Shown here piece by piece: positions 45,491-54,593 of a stretch of DNA of 64,000 nucleotides. This stretch comes from AP-15 sp963832875. Lineage in GTDB: Bacteria > Pseudomonadota > Alphaproteobacteria > ATCC43930 > CGMCC-115725. The first letter of the stretch is position 1; the number at the start of each line of letters is the position of its first letter. The translations under genes were made by a program, and so were the position numbers. Under the pieces are notes generated by a model. The model was not told the DNA's origin and did no database searches. It worked only from the letters and a program-made list of their open reading frames with translations. Location of the stretch: NCBI GenBank assembly GCA_963832875.1, contig CAWHWB010000010.1:287458-351457 (forward strand). Direction: 5' to 3'.

Positions 45491-45967
45491 ATGATCCGGG
45501 TGCAGCGCGAGGATTTCGACGTCGGCGTCGAACTCGAGCGGCTCGCCGCCGGTAATCACCGGGTCGGAGGGATCGCGAGCTTTATCGGGTTGGTGCGCGA
45601 TTTGGGCGGCGGCGACCGGGTGTCGGCGCTGAGCCTCGAGCATTATCCCGGCATGACCGAGAAGAAGCTCGCCGAGATCGAGCTCGAAGCGCACCGGCGC
45701 TGGCCGCTCGATGCCTCCTTGGTCATCCACCGTTACGGTCGGCTCGAGCCCGGCGACCGCATCGTGCTGGTCGCCACCGCCTCGCCGCACCGCGAGGCGG
45801 CACTCGCCGCTTGTCATTTTCTGATCGACTGGTTGAAGACCGACGCGCCGTTCTGGAAGAGCGAGGAGACGCCGCAGGGCGAGCGCTGGGTCGAATCTCG
45901 CGCCGAGGACGACGCCGCGAAGGAGCGCTGGCAAGGGACGCGGGAACCGGACGCAGCGGCAGATTAG
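45491..45967 (+). CDS. moaE: Molybdopterin synthase catalytic subunit
   Basis: The 158-residue protein starts MIRVQREDFDVGVELERLAA. It has the MoaE motifs ASFIGLVRDLGGG, LEHYPGMTEKKL, VIHRYGRLEPGD and the catalytic-lysine region DAPFWKSEETPQGERWVES. With MoaD it converts precursor Z to molybdopterin. It starts four bases after the moaD stop. Confidence 0.96.
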   Translation: MIRVQREDFDVGVELERLAAGNHRVGGIASFIGLVRDLGGGDRVSALSLEHYPGMTEKKLAEIELEAHRRWPLDASLVIHRYGRLEPGDRIVLVATASPHREAALAACHFLIDWLKTDAPFWKSEETPQGERWVESRAEDDAAKERWQGTREPDAAAD

Positions 45968-45976
45968 CTGGTCCGT

Positions 45977-47164
45977 CTACAGTATTGCGTTCGACCATGG
46001 CCGCACGCCGGCATGCAGCCTCTCCAACGTGTCGTCAACCACGGTCAGATCGGCGTTGAACCGATTCATCTGGGCGATCATGCCCTTTCTGATCGGTTCC
46101 GGGTCCGGGAGCAGCCGATCGGTCCAGAACCGCCTGCTGCGCTCAAAAAAGCCGATCGTGTCGAGAAACGCGGCGGCGAAGTAATACGAGTCGGGGATCA
46201 TGTCGCCTTTATCCGGGTCGTCAATTTCGCCGCTCTGTCCAACCGAGTGGGCGAGGCACCATTCGAACATCTTTGCCACCGCCCGGCTCGCCCGCCGGCG
46301 CTGGCTCGGGTGCATGTGCGGCCAGCCGCGGTAGAACAGCTCGACGACGTCGTAATTGTTGTGGTCGGTCATCTTGCCGTTTTCGAGCCAGCCCTGCGGA
46401 TACTGTTGCTCGCTGGTCCCCAGCAACGTTTCGACCAGAGTCGGCCACCAGCGCACCAAATGCGGCACATAGCGTGCCATGTGAAAGGTCAGGCTCAAAT
46501 CCGTGGTCCTGACCTCTGTTCCGCTGTCGAGAATGTAGGTCATGCCGAAGAACCCGGTGCGCGGATCCTGCCAATCGCGCACGAAGCGCTCGAACACCGG
46601 CAGGAAACCGGGTCCGTTGAGATAGCCCGCTTGGCCTCCCTGCAGGATCAATCGTGCAATTACCGATATCGCGAGGTTCAGTTCCTTGCGATTATCCTTG
46701 CCGCAGCGTTTAACGTCGGACCAGCACAAATCCTGCAAATAGGTAACCATACGGGCTGGATCGTCGATCTGTTCGAGAAAGGTCGGTTTCACCCGCCAGG
46801 GCCACTCTCTGGCGAGGACTTGGTCGGTTGACCGGTCGAGCTTGATGAACCACACATCGGTGCCGGGGGCAAAACTGCCGCCGCAATCCTGGGTAAGTCC
46901 GTTCGGCGGGTCGGCGCAGGCGAGCGCCGTTTTCAGTCGGTCTACGGCACATGAGGCCGCGTCATGGTCGCTTGTGCAGTTGATGCGCCACTCCGCTTCG
47001 TAAAGACGATCCCTTGCCCAACTCGTGTCGCAGCCGGCCAATTCGCGCTGCGAAAGCGTTGCTTCCGCGCCCTCCATGATGTCATTGACTTCCTTGGAGA
47101 GGTTCTTCATCGCCGGATAGGCCGCGAACAGCGCGGATTTGGGGTTATAAAGCTGATCCGGCAT
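45977..47164 (-). CDS. Uncharacterised protein, possible alpha/alpha-barrel fold
   Basis: The 395-residue protein starts MPDQLYNPKSALFAAYPAMK. Several Cys residues occur in the first 175 positions (CDTSW, INCTSDHD, ASCAVD, ALACADPP, QDCGG, DLCWSD, KRCGKD). The C-terminal half shows helical-hairpin repeats with aromatic turns (QDPRTGFFGMTYILDSGTEV, TTDLSLTFHMARYVPHLVRW, YPQGWLENGKMTDHNNYDVV). This resembles six-hairpin or toroid enzymes, but that is a visual impression. No signal peptide is seen. It converges with moaE and is divergent from a methyltransferase gene. Confidence 0.6.
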   Translation of the reverse strand: MPDQLYNPKSALFAAYPAMKNLSKEVNDIMEGAEATLSQRELAGCDTSWARDRLYEAEWRINCTSDHDAASCAVDRLKTALACADPPNGLTQDCGGSFAPGTDVWFIKLDRSTDQVLAREWPWRVKPTFLEQIDDPARMVTYLQDLCWSDVKRCGKDNRKELNLAISVIARLILQGGQAGYLNGPGFLPVFERFVRDWQDPRTGFFGMTYILDSGTEVRTTDLSLTFHMARYVPHLVRWWPTLVETLLGTSEQQYPQGWLENGKMTDHNNYDVVELFYRGWPHMHPSQRRRASRAVAKMFEWCLAHSVGQSGEIDDPDKGDMIPDSYYFAAAFLDTIGFFERSRRFWTDRLLPDPEPIRKGMIAQMNRFNADLTVVDDTLERLHAGVRPWSNAIL

Positions 47165-47276
47165 AGCGGCTCCCGAGCAAGGTGCGCCACAAGCGGGCAA
47201 GGATAGCTCTGCACGATCGACAGAACACCCGTTTTCCGACTGCCGCCCCCAAGGCGGCATCGCGGAGGGACAGACC

Positions 47277-48005
47277 GTGACGCAGAATATTTACGACAAG
47301 TCAGATTTCTTCGTCGCGTACAGCCGGCTCGCGCGCTCGGTCGAAGGCTTGGACGGGGCGCCCGAATGGCCGACCTTGCGCGCTTTGCTCCCGGATTTGC
47401 GCGAGCGCCGCATCCTCGACCTCGGCTGCGGCTTTGGCTGGTTCTGCCGCTGGGCGCGCCAACAGGGGGCGGCTTATGTCCTCGGCATCGATGTCTCCGC
47501 GAAAATGTTGGCGCGGGCCAAGGCGTTCGCGACCGATCAGGCGATCGACTATCTCAGAGGCGACCTCGAACGCCTCGAGCTGCCGCCGACGCCGTTCGAC
47601 TTGGCATACAGTTCGCTGGCATTCCACTACCTGGAGAACCTCGGAGAGCTGATCGGGCGGGTATCCCGATCGCTGACGCCGGGCGGCAGCCTGGTCTTTT
47701 CCGTGGAGCACCCGATGTTCACCGCGCCGATCAGACCGGGATGGTCGAGCGGAGCGGACGGGCGCAAGACCTGGCCGGTCAGCGCATATCTAGACGAGGG
47801 GCCGCGTTCGACCGATTGGCTGACTTCGGGGGTGATCAAGCAGCACCGCACCGTCGCCACCTATATCAATCTGCTGATCGCGTCCGGCTTCACCCTGGGC
47901 CATGTCGAGGAATGGGGCCCCTCCGCCGAGCAGGTCGGCGCGCATCCTGCCTGGGCCGGCGAGCGCGAGCGTCCGCCGTTCCTGCTGGTGGCGGCGACGC
48001 GCTGA
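47277..48005 (+). CDS. Class I SAM-dependent methyltransferase
   Basis: The 242-residue protein has Rossmann motif I ILDLGCGFGWFCRWARQQGA, the acidic end of strand 2 in VLGIDVSAKML, motif post-II YLRGDLERLELPPTPFDLAY and VFSVEHPMF. This matches UbiE/Coq5-like small-molecule methyltransferases. Substrate unknown. It is divergent from the unknown 395-residue gene and about 110 bases before the MFS gene. Confidence 0.87.
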   Translation: MTQNIYDKSDFFVAYSRLARSVEGLDGAPEWPTLRALLPDLRERRILDLGCGFGWFCRWARQQGAAYVLGIDVSAKMLARAKAFATDQAIDYLRGDLERLELPPTPFDLAYSSLAFHYLENLGELIGRVSRSLTPGGSLVFSVEHPMFTAPIRPGWSSGADGRKTWPVSAYLDEGPRSTDWLTSGVIKQHRTVATYINLLIASGFTLGHVEEWGPSAEQVGAHPAWAGERERPPFLLVAATR

Positions 48006-48113
48006 AAGGCTGCGCAAGGCGCGGACGACCGCCGCGCGAGGCAACTCGCGGCCACCGAGGCCGATGCGCTAAAGTCGCCTTGCCTTAGGGAGGCGTGCGC
48101 ACGGAGATAAAAA

Positions 48114-49457
48114 ATGGCGCAAATGCATTCGTCCACGCTCGATCACGCGTTGGAAAACCAGCGGCTCGGCGGCGTGCAGATCCGCGTTGCGGTCATCTGC
48201 GGCCTCATTCAGATGTGCGACGGCTACGATGTCGGCTCGATCGGCTGGTCGGTGCCGTCCCTGACCCACGCCTGGCACGTTGCACCGTCGGCGTTTGCGC
48301 TGGCGTTTCTGTGGTCGAATATCGGCGTCATGGCAGGCGCGCTCGCCGCCGGCCCGATCGGCGACCGGCTCGGACGCAAGCCCTTATTGCTGATCAGCCT
48401 CGCGGTCTTCGGCCTCGCCTCGCTGGCCAGCGCCGTTTCCCCCTCGCTCCGCTTCTTGGCGTGGATGCGCTTTTTCACCGGAGCCGGGATCGCCGGCGGG
48501 TTTGCCGGAACGGTGGCGCTGACCGGCGACTACACGCCGCAGCGTCTGCGCGCGATGATGATCATGCTGACCTTTACCGGGGCGCCGATCGGCGGCTTTC
48601 TCGGCGGCCTGGTCGTTTCCTTGCTGCTGCATCAGGGCTTCGGCTGGCCGGTCATCTTCATCATCGGCGGCGTCTTCCCGCTCGCGCTGATGGCGATCGC
48701 GGCACTGTGGCTCCCGGAATCGCCGCGTCTGCTCGCGGCCAGGGCGAACCTCGCGCCGCGCCATCGCGCATTGCTGCAGCGGCTCGACATCGCGCCGGCG
48801 ACCGCGGCGGCGCATTCGATCGATGTCGCCCGCGGCAATCCGCTCAAAATGCTGTTCGGCGAGGGCTACGCGTTACAGACGACCTTGCTGTGGATCATCT
48901 TTTTCTGCAGCCTGCTCGATCTTTTCCTGTTTGTCTTCTGGCTGCCGGAAGTTCTGCACCTCGTCGGCATGACGCCGGCGCAGGCGGTTTTTGCCACGAG
49001 CCTGTACCCGCTTGGCGGAATCGCGGCCGTGCTTTATCTCGGATGGGCGATCGACCGCTTCGGCACACGGCGATCGCTCGCGCTGCATTATGCCGCCGGC
49101 ATCGTGTTCATCGCGATGATTTCGCTGTTTGTGCTGCCCTATCTGATGCTGCTGGCGGTCGTCCTGCTGTCCGGGTTGACGGTCATCGGCAGCCAGACCG
49201 GCTTGAATGCGGCCTGCGGCAAGATCTATCCGGCGCGCATCCGCGCGAGCGGCTATGGGTTTGCGACCGGCGTCGGCCGCTTGGGCGGCATCGCCGCGGC
49301 ACCGCTCGGCGGGTTTCTGCTGGCGCGCGGCCTACCGCCGACCTATGTGTTTTTGTCCGCCTGCCTGTTTGCCGCGATCGCCGCGCTAGCGACCGCGTTC
49401 CTGGCGCTGCCGGGCACGCAGGCGAACCGCATCGCGGCGATGCCGGCGGCCTCGTGA
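48114..49457 (+). CDS. MFS transporter, aromatic-acid:H+ symporter type
   Basis: The 447-residue protein has 12 predicted helices. The early DGYDVGSIGWSVPSL and the loop motif GPIGDRLGRKPLLL are those of the AAHS/PcaK-BenK branch of the major facilitator superfamily. The second-half repeat WAIDRFGTRRS and GLNAACGKIYPARIRASGYG also fit. It probably imports an aromatic or related carboxylate with protons. No catabolic genes lie beside it, so the substrate is open. Confidence 0.87.
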   Translation: MAQMHSSTLDHALENQRLGGVQIRVAVICGLIQMCDGYDVGSIGWSVPSLTHAWHVAPSAFALAFLWSNIGVMAGALAAGPIGDRLGRKPLLLISLAVFGLASLASAVSPSLRFLAWMRFFTGAGIAGGFAGTVALTGDYTPQRLRAMMIMLTFTGAPIGGFLGGLVVSLLLHQGFGWPVIFIIGGVFPLALMAIAALWLPESPRLLAARANLAPRHRALLQRLDIAPATAAAHSIDVARGNPLKMLFGEGYALQTTLLWIIFFCSLLDLFLFVFWLPEVLHLVGMTPAQAVFATSLYPLGGIAAVLYLGWAIDRFGTRRSLALHYAAGIVFIAMISLFVLPYLMLLAVVLLSGLTVIGSQTGLNAACGKIYPARIRASGYGFATGVGRLGGIAAAPLGGFLLARGLPPTYVFLSACLFAAIAALATAFLALPGTQANRIAAMPAAS

Positions 49458-49464
49458 GGACCAC

Positions 49465-49900
49465 TACGTCAGATCGTCGAGATCCACATTCAGCGCGCCC
49501 GCCAGCTTTTGCATGTCGCTACCGGCCCTTGCCGCGTACCGCGCTCGATCTGGGACAGGTAGCCTTTGCCAATTCCTGCTTTGCCTGCAAGCGCGGTCAA
49601 TGTCAGGCCGCGATGCTCATGCCAGACCTTGACGGGGTTCTCGTTGGCAATCAGACGATCGACCACGGCGAGGGGGACCGTTTCCTCGCCGCGGGTGCGT
49701 TGGTAAGCGGCCAGCGCCGCCGCCTCCTCGACGATCTCCGCCAATTCGTCGGCTCGAAGCAAGACGAACTCCGCCGTGGTGCCGCCGCCGACCGCGCGAA
49801 TTTCCGGAACGCGATCGGCGATCAGCGCGCCCAACTCTGCCGCGTCCCCGGCGGCTCGTATCCGGGGCTTCGAGATCCCTCCATAGCTGTTTCCGATCAT
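49465..49900 (-). pseudogene. XRE-family antitoxin-like regulator, frameshift near the end
   Basis: The N-terminal part (AEFVLLRADELAEIVEEAAA) resembles the antitoxin arm that precedes an XRE helix-turn-helix (LTLTALAGKAGIGKGYLSQI, then ERGTRQGPVAT). As written it ends CKSWRAR. One missing base near 49515 separates it from the expected MQKLAGALNVDLDDLT ending at 49465. No toxin gene is next to it, so it may be an orphan. The first 35 residues are not family-like and the true start may be later. Confidence 0.65.
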
Positions 49901-49925
49901 ATTGAAGCACCAGCCTCCGATCGAT

Positions 49926-49949
49926 CATTGCGAGCGAAGCGAAGCAACC
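49926..49949 (+). repeat. Second copy of the dispersed CATTGCGAGCGAAGCGAAGC repeat
   Basis: This is a compact copy of the same repeat core seen at 5570-5680, here with GCGAAGCGAAGC. It lies upstream of the XRE-like pseudogene and marks the left side of the AT-rich island. Confidence 0.6.
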
Positions 49950-50104
49950 TCGGTCCGCTAGGCGCCCCGGAGAGCGCTACGTTCGACGAACTCGCCCCCA
50001 GCTACAACGTCAGAATATATACCATTCGCGTGCCACCGGAGGCCGCCACCGCACTTGACAAAAACGCATGACGAACCGCAGGAAGCGCACGGGCGATGTC
50101 GGGC

Positions 50105-50502
50105 CTACCGTGAGAATGCTCGGCTTCCGTCAAAACCGTTGACAATGCCATTCCGTGCGCCCACCACGGCTATCCATAAAATTATCGGTATCATGATAAA
50201 CAATACAGGTTTTGCTATTCTATAGACAAGGAAGCTCGGTCCAAGACACATCGCAGTTGAGAGACAGAAATAAACGCAAGCGCGAACTGCCGCTGGAAAA
50301 TTTGCAATCACGTCTCGGTTGAAAGATAACCCAAAAACTCCACAAATGCCGTTAGCAACAGAAGTTTCCACGACAATTGTATAATCAACTGCGCGCCATG
50401 CCACCCAACTCCGGATGCACCAAGTGTGCCCAGCACTACAGCGACGGCAACGACCGCAGTTTTCCAAAGGAATGTCCAAATGAAATATGCGATACGCATC
50501 AC
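50105..50502 (-). pseudogene. Small membrane protein in AT-rich island, probably frameshifted
   Basis: The first frame (GTG 50502, ATG 50499) reads MMRIAYFIWTFLWKTAVVAV and has two hydrophobic helices, stopping at 50308. The overlapping next frame, without its own good start, continues with two more helices (VYFCLSTAMCLGPSFLVYRI, KPVLFIMIPIILWIAVVGA) to 50105. Joined by a one-base shift near 50315, they make a four-helix protein of about 130 residues. Its start overlaps the stop of the previous gene (TGATG). The base composition is AT-rich. Not recognised. Confidence 0.45.
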
Positions 50503-50717
50503 ATTATGGTTGATACGAAATTGGAGGGTTTTATAAACGCGGAAACACCAACTCGCCGCGCAGTCCCAACTCTAGGGTAGTCTCTTGTAAAACGCTTCTC
50601 TCTCTTGATAATCGGGACCACCCTGGTCGTCAAATTTTCACCCAAGACTTTTGCCACAACATCCAACGCGGCCATTCTTGCAGATACGGCCTGAAATAGA
50701 CAGGTCTCGTTGGTCAT
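50499..50717 (-). CDS. Small protein of unknown function in AT-rich island
   Basis: The 72-residue protein starts MTNETCLFQAVSARMAALDV and has a central Lys/Arg-rich patch (IIKREKRFTRDYPRVG). There is no signal or membrane segment. It lies 33 bases after an upstream small ORF and is coupled by TGATG to the downstream membrane ORF. Codon use is unlike the GC-rich neighbours. Not recognised; existence is supported mainly by the operon-like spacing. Confidence 0.4.
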   Translation of the reverse strand: MTNETCLFQAVSARMAALDVVAKVLGENLTTRVVPIIKREKRFTRDYPRVGTARRVGVSAFIKPSNFVSTIM

Positions 50718-50750
50718 TACGCAGCATGTGAATTCGCAAAACGAGCAGGC

Positions 50751-51050
50751 TCATTTATTGAGTTCTATCTCGTCTAGGGACGGGAGTCCCTCAATTTTCT
50801 CTCTCAGCGACGAACACATACGTTCTTGATGCGCTATAAACTTATCTCTGACCGTGAAAGCCGGTTGAGCGTCGGCCTGTTGTCACATGTAGGTACCAGG
50901 GGTTCGACAATTTGCAACAGCAACTCTTTGATATATGGAAAAAGTAGACGACTTTTTAAAGCCGCTGACAATCCTAGGGGCAGCAAGATCAGATACGCCT
51001 AAATTCATTAAAGTCTTTTCATCCAATCGAGAGACATATGTATCTGCCAT
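50751..51050 (-). pseudogene. Small ORF with in-frame TGA in AT-rich island
   Basis: An ATG at 51050 opens a frame reading MADTYVSRLDEKTLMNLGVS and running 55 codons to a TGA at 50883-50885. The same frame then stays open for 43 more codons (FTVRDKFIAHQERM, LREKIEGLPSLDEIELNK) to a stop at 50751. The second half is hydrophilic and protein-like. It is either a broken gene of 98 codons or a short ORF with a separate tail. No readthrough or selenocysteine signal was identified. It is first in an apparent three-gene minus-strand unit. Confidence 0.4.
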
Positions 51051-51205
51051 AATCACACGCTATTCTCGTGGCTCGGATTCCCGGGGAGGTGCGGAATGCC
51101 TGATCCGGTGCAGCGGCGCCTGCTCTCTCCCTGGATCAGCTCGGGCGTTTTCTTCGTGCGATGTGTGGCTCGCTGAGGCATGCTGCGCCGCCGAGAGGAC
51201 GAGTG

Positions 51206-52413
<1,208 letters not shown>

Positions 52414-52417
<4 letters not shown>

Positions 52418-53253
52418 GCCGCATCAAGCAGCGTTTCGCGGCGCTGCGCAGCGAGGGCCGGGCCGGGCTCGTCGCCTATCTGACCGCCGGCGATCCCGAT
52501 CCCGACATTTCGGCCCGGCTGTTTGCCGGGCTGCCGGCGGCCGGCGCCGATCTGATCGAGATCGGCATGCCGTTTTCCGACCCGATGGCGGACGGCCCGG
52601 CGATCCAGGATGCCGGTCAGCGGGCGTTGAAAGCCGGGATGACCTTGCAGCGCACCCTCGCATTGGTGCGCGGGCTGCGCCGTCGGGACGACGCGACGCC
52701 CATTGTGCTGATGGGCTACTACAATCCGATCTACCGGCGCGGCGCCGAACGGTTCGTCGGCGAGGCGCTCGAGGCCGGGGTCGACGGGGTCATCGTCGTC
52801 GATCTGCCGCCGGAGGAGGATGCCGAACTGGCTGATCCGGCGCACCGGGCCGGACTCGATGTGATCCGGCTGGCGACGCCGACCAGCGACGAGCGGCGCC
52901 TGCCGCGGATCGTCGAGGGTGCGAGCGGCTTTCTTTATTACGTCGCCATCGCCGGGATCACCGGCACGCGCCCGGCCGATACCAGTGCGGTCGCCGCCGC
53001 GGTCGGGCGCTTGCGCCGGTTCACTCCGCTGCCGGTCGCGGTCGGCTTTGGCATCAAAAACCCGGAGCAGGCCGCCGCGGTGGCGCGCGCCGCCGATGCG
53101 GCGGTGGTCGGCTCGTCCCTGGTGCAGCGCCTCGCGCTCAACCTCGACCCCGACGGCCGCGCCAAACCGGGCCTGGTCGAGGCCGTGCTGGCCGAGGTGC
53201 GAGGGTTGGCGGCGGGGATCGGCCGGGCGAGACTGGAACCGGCTGCGCCCTAG
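52414..53253 (+). CDS. trpA: Tryptophan synthase alpha chain
   Basis: The 279-residue TIM-barrel subunit cleaves indole-3-glycerol phosphate. Catalytic residues are E49 (ADLIEIGMPFSDP) and D60 (MADGPAIQ), the standard positions. The phosphate-binding GFGIKNPEQ and GSSLVQRL are present. The GTG start overlaps the trpB stop, so the subunits are translationally coupled. It ends with a 4-bp convergent overlap with a small membrane-protein gene. accD, often next in alphaproteobacteria, is absent here. Confidence 0.97.
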
Positions 53254-53621
53254 CCGAGCGCGATCAGCGCCCACAGCACTACAAGGCCGGCGATCGCAAA
53301 GCCGGCGTGGGCGCCGACGAGAGCGCCGCTCGGGCGATGGCGGCGCCACCGAGCCCAGGCGATTGCCAGGCCGAGCGCCAGCGCCACCGCGAGCATCCCC
53401 ACAGCGGTGCGGCCGAACCCGGCAGTGCCCATCGGGTGGTGCGGACGCTCGCCGCCGAGAGCGGCCAGCAGCACCCCGAGGCTTGTCGCCCCGACGCCGC
53501 CATGCAGGGCCGCGATTGCCGGATGCGGCGGTCTGCTACCCAGTCCGCGCAGATGCAACAGCGCCAACGCGAGCCCGATCAGGCCGGCGACGCATAAGAG
53601 CTCAAAGGCGAGCTTGATCAT
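53250..53621 (-). CDS. Hypothetical four-helix membrane protein
   Basis: The 123-residue protein starts MIKLAFELLCVAGLIGLALA. Four hydrophobic helices (about 3-22, 37-55, 68-88 and 98-120) are separated by short loops rich in His and Pro (RPPHPAIAALHGG, GERPHHPMG). The ATG at 53621 is the first that gives a natural membrane start. It converges on trpA. Not recognised. Confidence 0.55.
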   Translation of the reverse strand: MIKLAFELLCVAGLIGLALALLHLRGLGSRPPHPAIAALHGGVGATSLGVLLAALGGERPHHPMGTAGFGRTAVGMLAVALALGLAIAWARWRRHRPSGALVGAHAGFAIAGLVVLWALIALG

Positions 53622-54281
53622 CACCTTCGCGCCAGCTGGTTCGCCGTTGCACGGCCTATCGCGCGGCTGCTGCCCGGCCGCGTGGAAGGGAACGGCCTGA
53701 CATCGCTTCGACAGTGCCATGCCCGGTTCGGCACAGGAACGGCCTGCGACGCTCGATCGCACGACCTGCCGGATCGGCCTCCTCACCCGGCGGCGGGTAG
53801 GGCTCGCTCAGCTCGGACGCCTGCCGCTTTTGTGGCTCGAGCGCAACAGCGAGGCGGTCCGAAGTCGGCAACCGCTCGGAACCGCAATGGCTGCCGAAGA
53901 ATCGGCGCAGGCGAGTGGGAGCCGCGCAGTGGTTATTTGGGTGCGGGAACAAGTCCCGGAGTTTGACGCGTTCCCGCGGCATCTAAATTGGACTCTGCGA
54001 GATCCGATAAAAGGTTAACCATAAATATTGGCTAATTAACTATCAATATAGTGGATGTTTTTATCTTGTCGGCGTTATTCAAGTCGTGGCGAAGGCAGCC
54101 CAGTGTTCAGGCTCAACGTGGCGGAGTGTCGTCGAGAGAGGTCCCGGACATGGCTGCATCCGCTGTGGGTGAAGCGATTGGGCCGGAATTATTCAAGTCA
54201 TGCAGCGAGATCAGAATGAAACCGCGGCCGCCCACCGCGCGCGAGGGATCACGACCCCAAAGGCCGCTGATCGCAGGATCG
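53622..54281. other. Intergenic region with AT-rich promoter before sciP
   Basis: About 650 bases without a convincing gene. The left part is GC-rich with only shadow frames on both strands. At about 54000-54060 the composition changes sharply to AT-rich, and two CtrA-like half-sites lie there, so this is the likely sciP promoter region with a long leader. Confidence 0.5.
54015..54043 (+). promoter_or_regulatory. Paired CtrA-like half-sites upstream of sciP
   Basis: TTAACCAT at 54015-54022 is an exact match to the CtrA half-site octamer, and TTAACTAT at 54036-54043 differs at one base. Their starts are 21 bp apart, two helical turns, so both would face the same side of DNA. They lie about 240 bases before the chosen sciP start. 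Confidence 0.5.
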
Positions 54282-54563
54282 ATGGCTGTCTGGGCCGCGG
54301 TTGAACCGGCCGGTCCGATGGCCGAGTTGCCGCCGCCCGATGTCAAGCGATGGACGGTCCGCCGCAAGGCCGCGGTGGTAACCGCCGTCGCCGAGGGCGT
54401 GCTGACCCGAGAGGAAGCCTGCCGCCGCTACCAGTTGACCGAAGAGGAATTCGTCAGTTGGCAGCAGGCGTTCGAGGCGCACGGCCTGCCCGGTCTGCGC
54501 TCAACCAGGCTGCAGCAATATCGCAGCTCCGCCTCGCGCCGCGGCGACAAGCCGGACCGATGA
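54282..54563 (+). CDS. sciP: SciP-like CtrA inhibitor (DUF1153)
   Basis: The roughly 93-residue protein contains the DUF1153 core ELPPPDVKRWTVRRKAAVVT, then AVAEGVLTREEACRRYQLTE, then EEFVSWQQAFEAHGLPGLRS and TRLQQYR. This is nearly the whole SciP protein of Caulobacter, a helix-turn-helix factor that binds CtrA and blocks transcription of CtrA-dependent genes after replication starts. The start is uncertain: 54282 has an AGGA site, while 54216 and 54318 are alternatives. Its promoter carries CtrA-like half-sites, which fits the known CtrA-SciP feedback. Confidence 0.88.
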   Translation: MAVWAAVEPAGPMAELPPPDVKRWTVRRKAAVVTAVAEGVLTREEACRRYQLTEEEFVSWQQAFEAHGLPGLRSTRLQQYRSSASRRGDKPDR

Positions 54564-54593
54564 TCGGAGTCCCTAACCAGGGTTACCGCTCAC

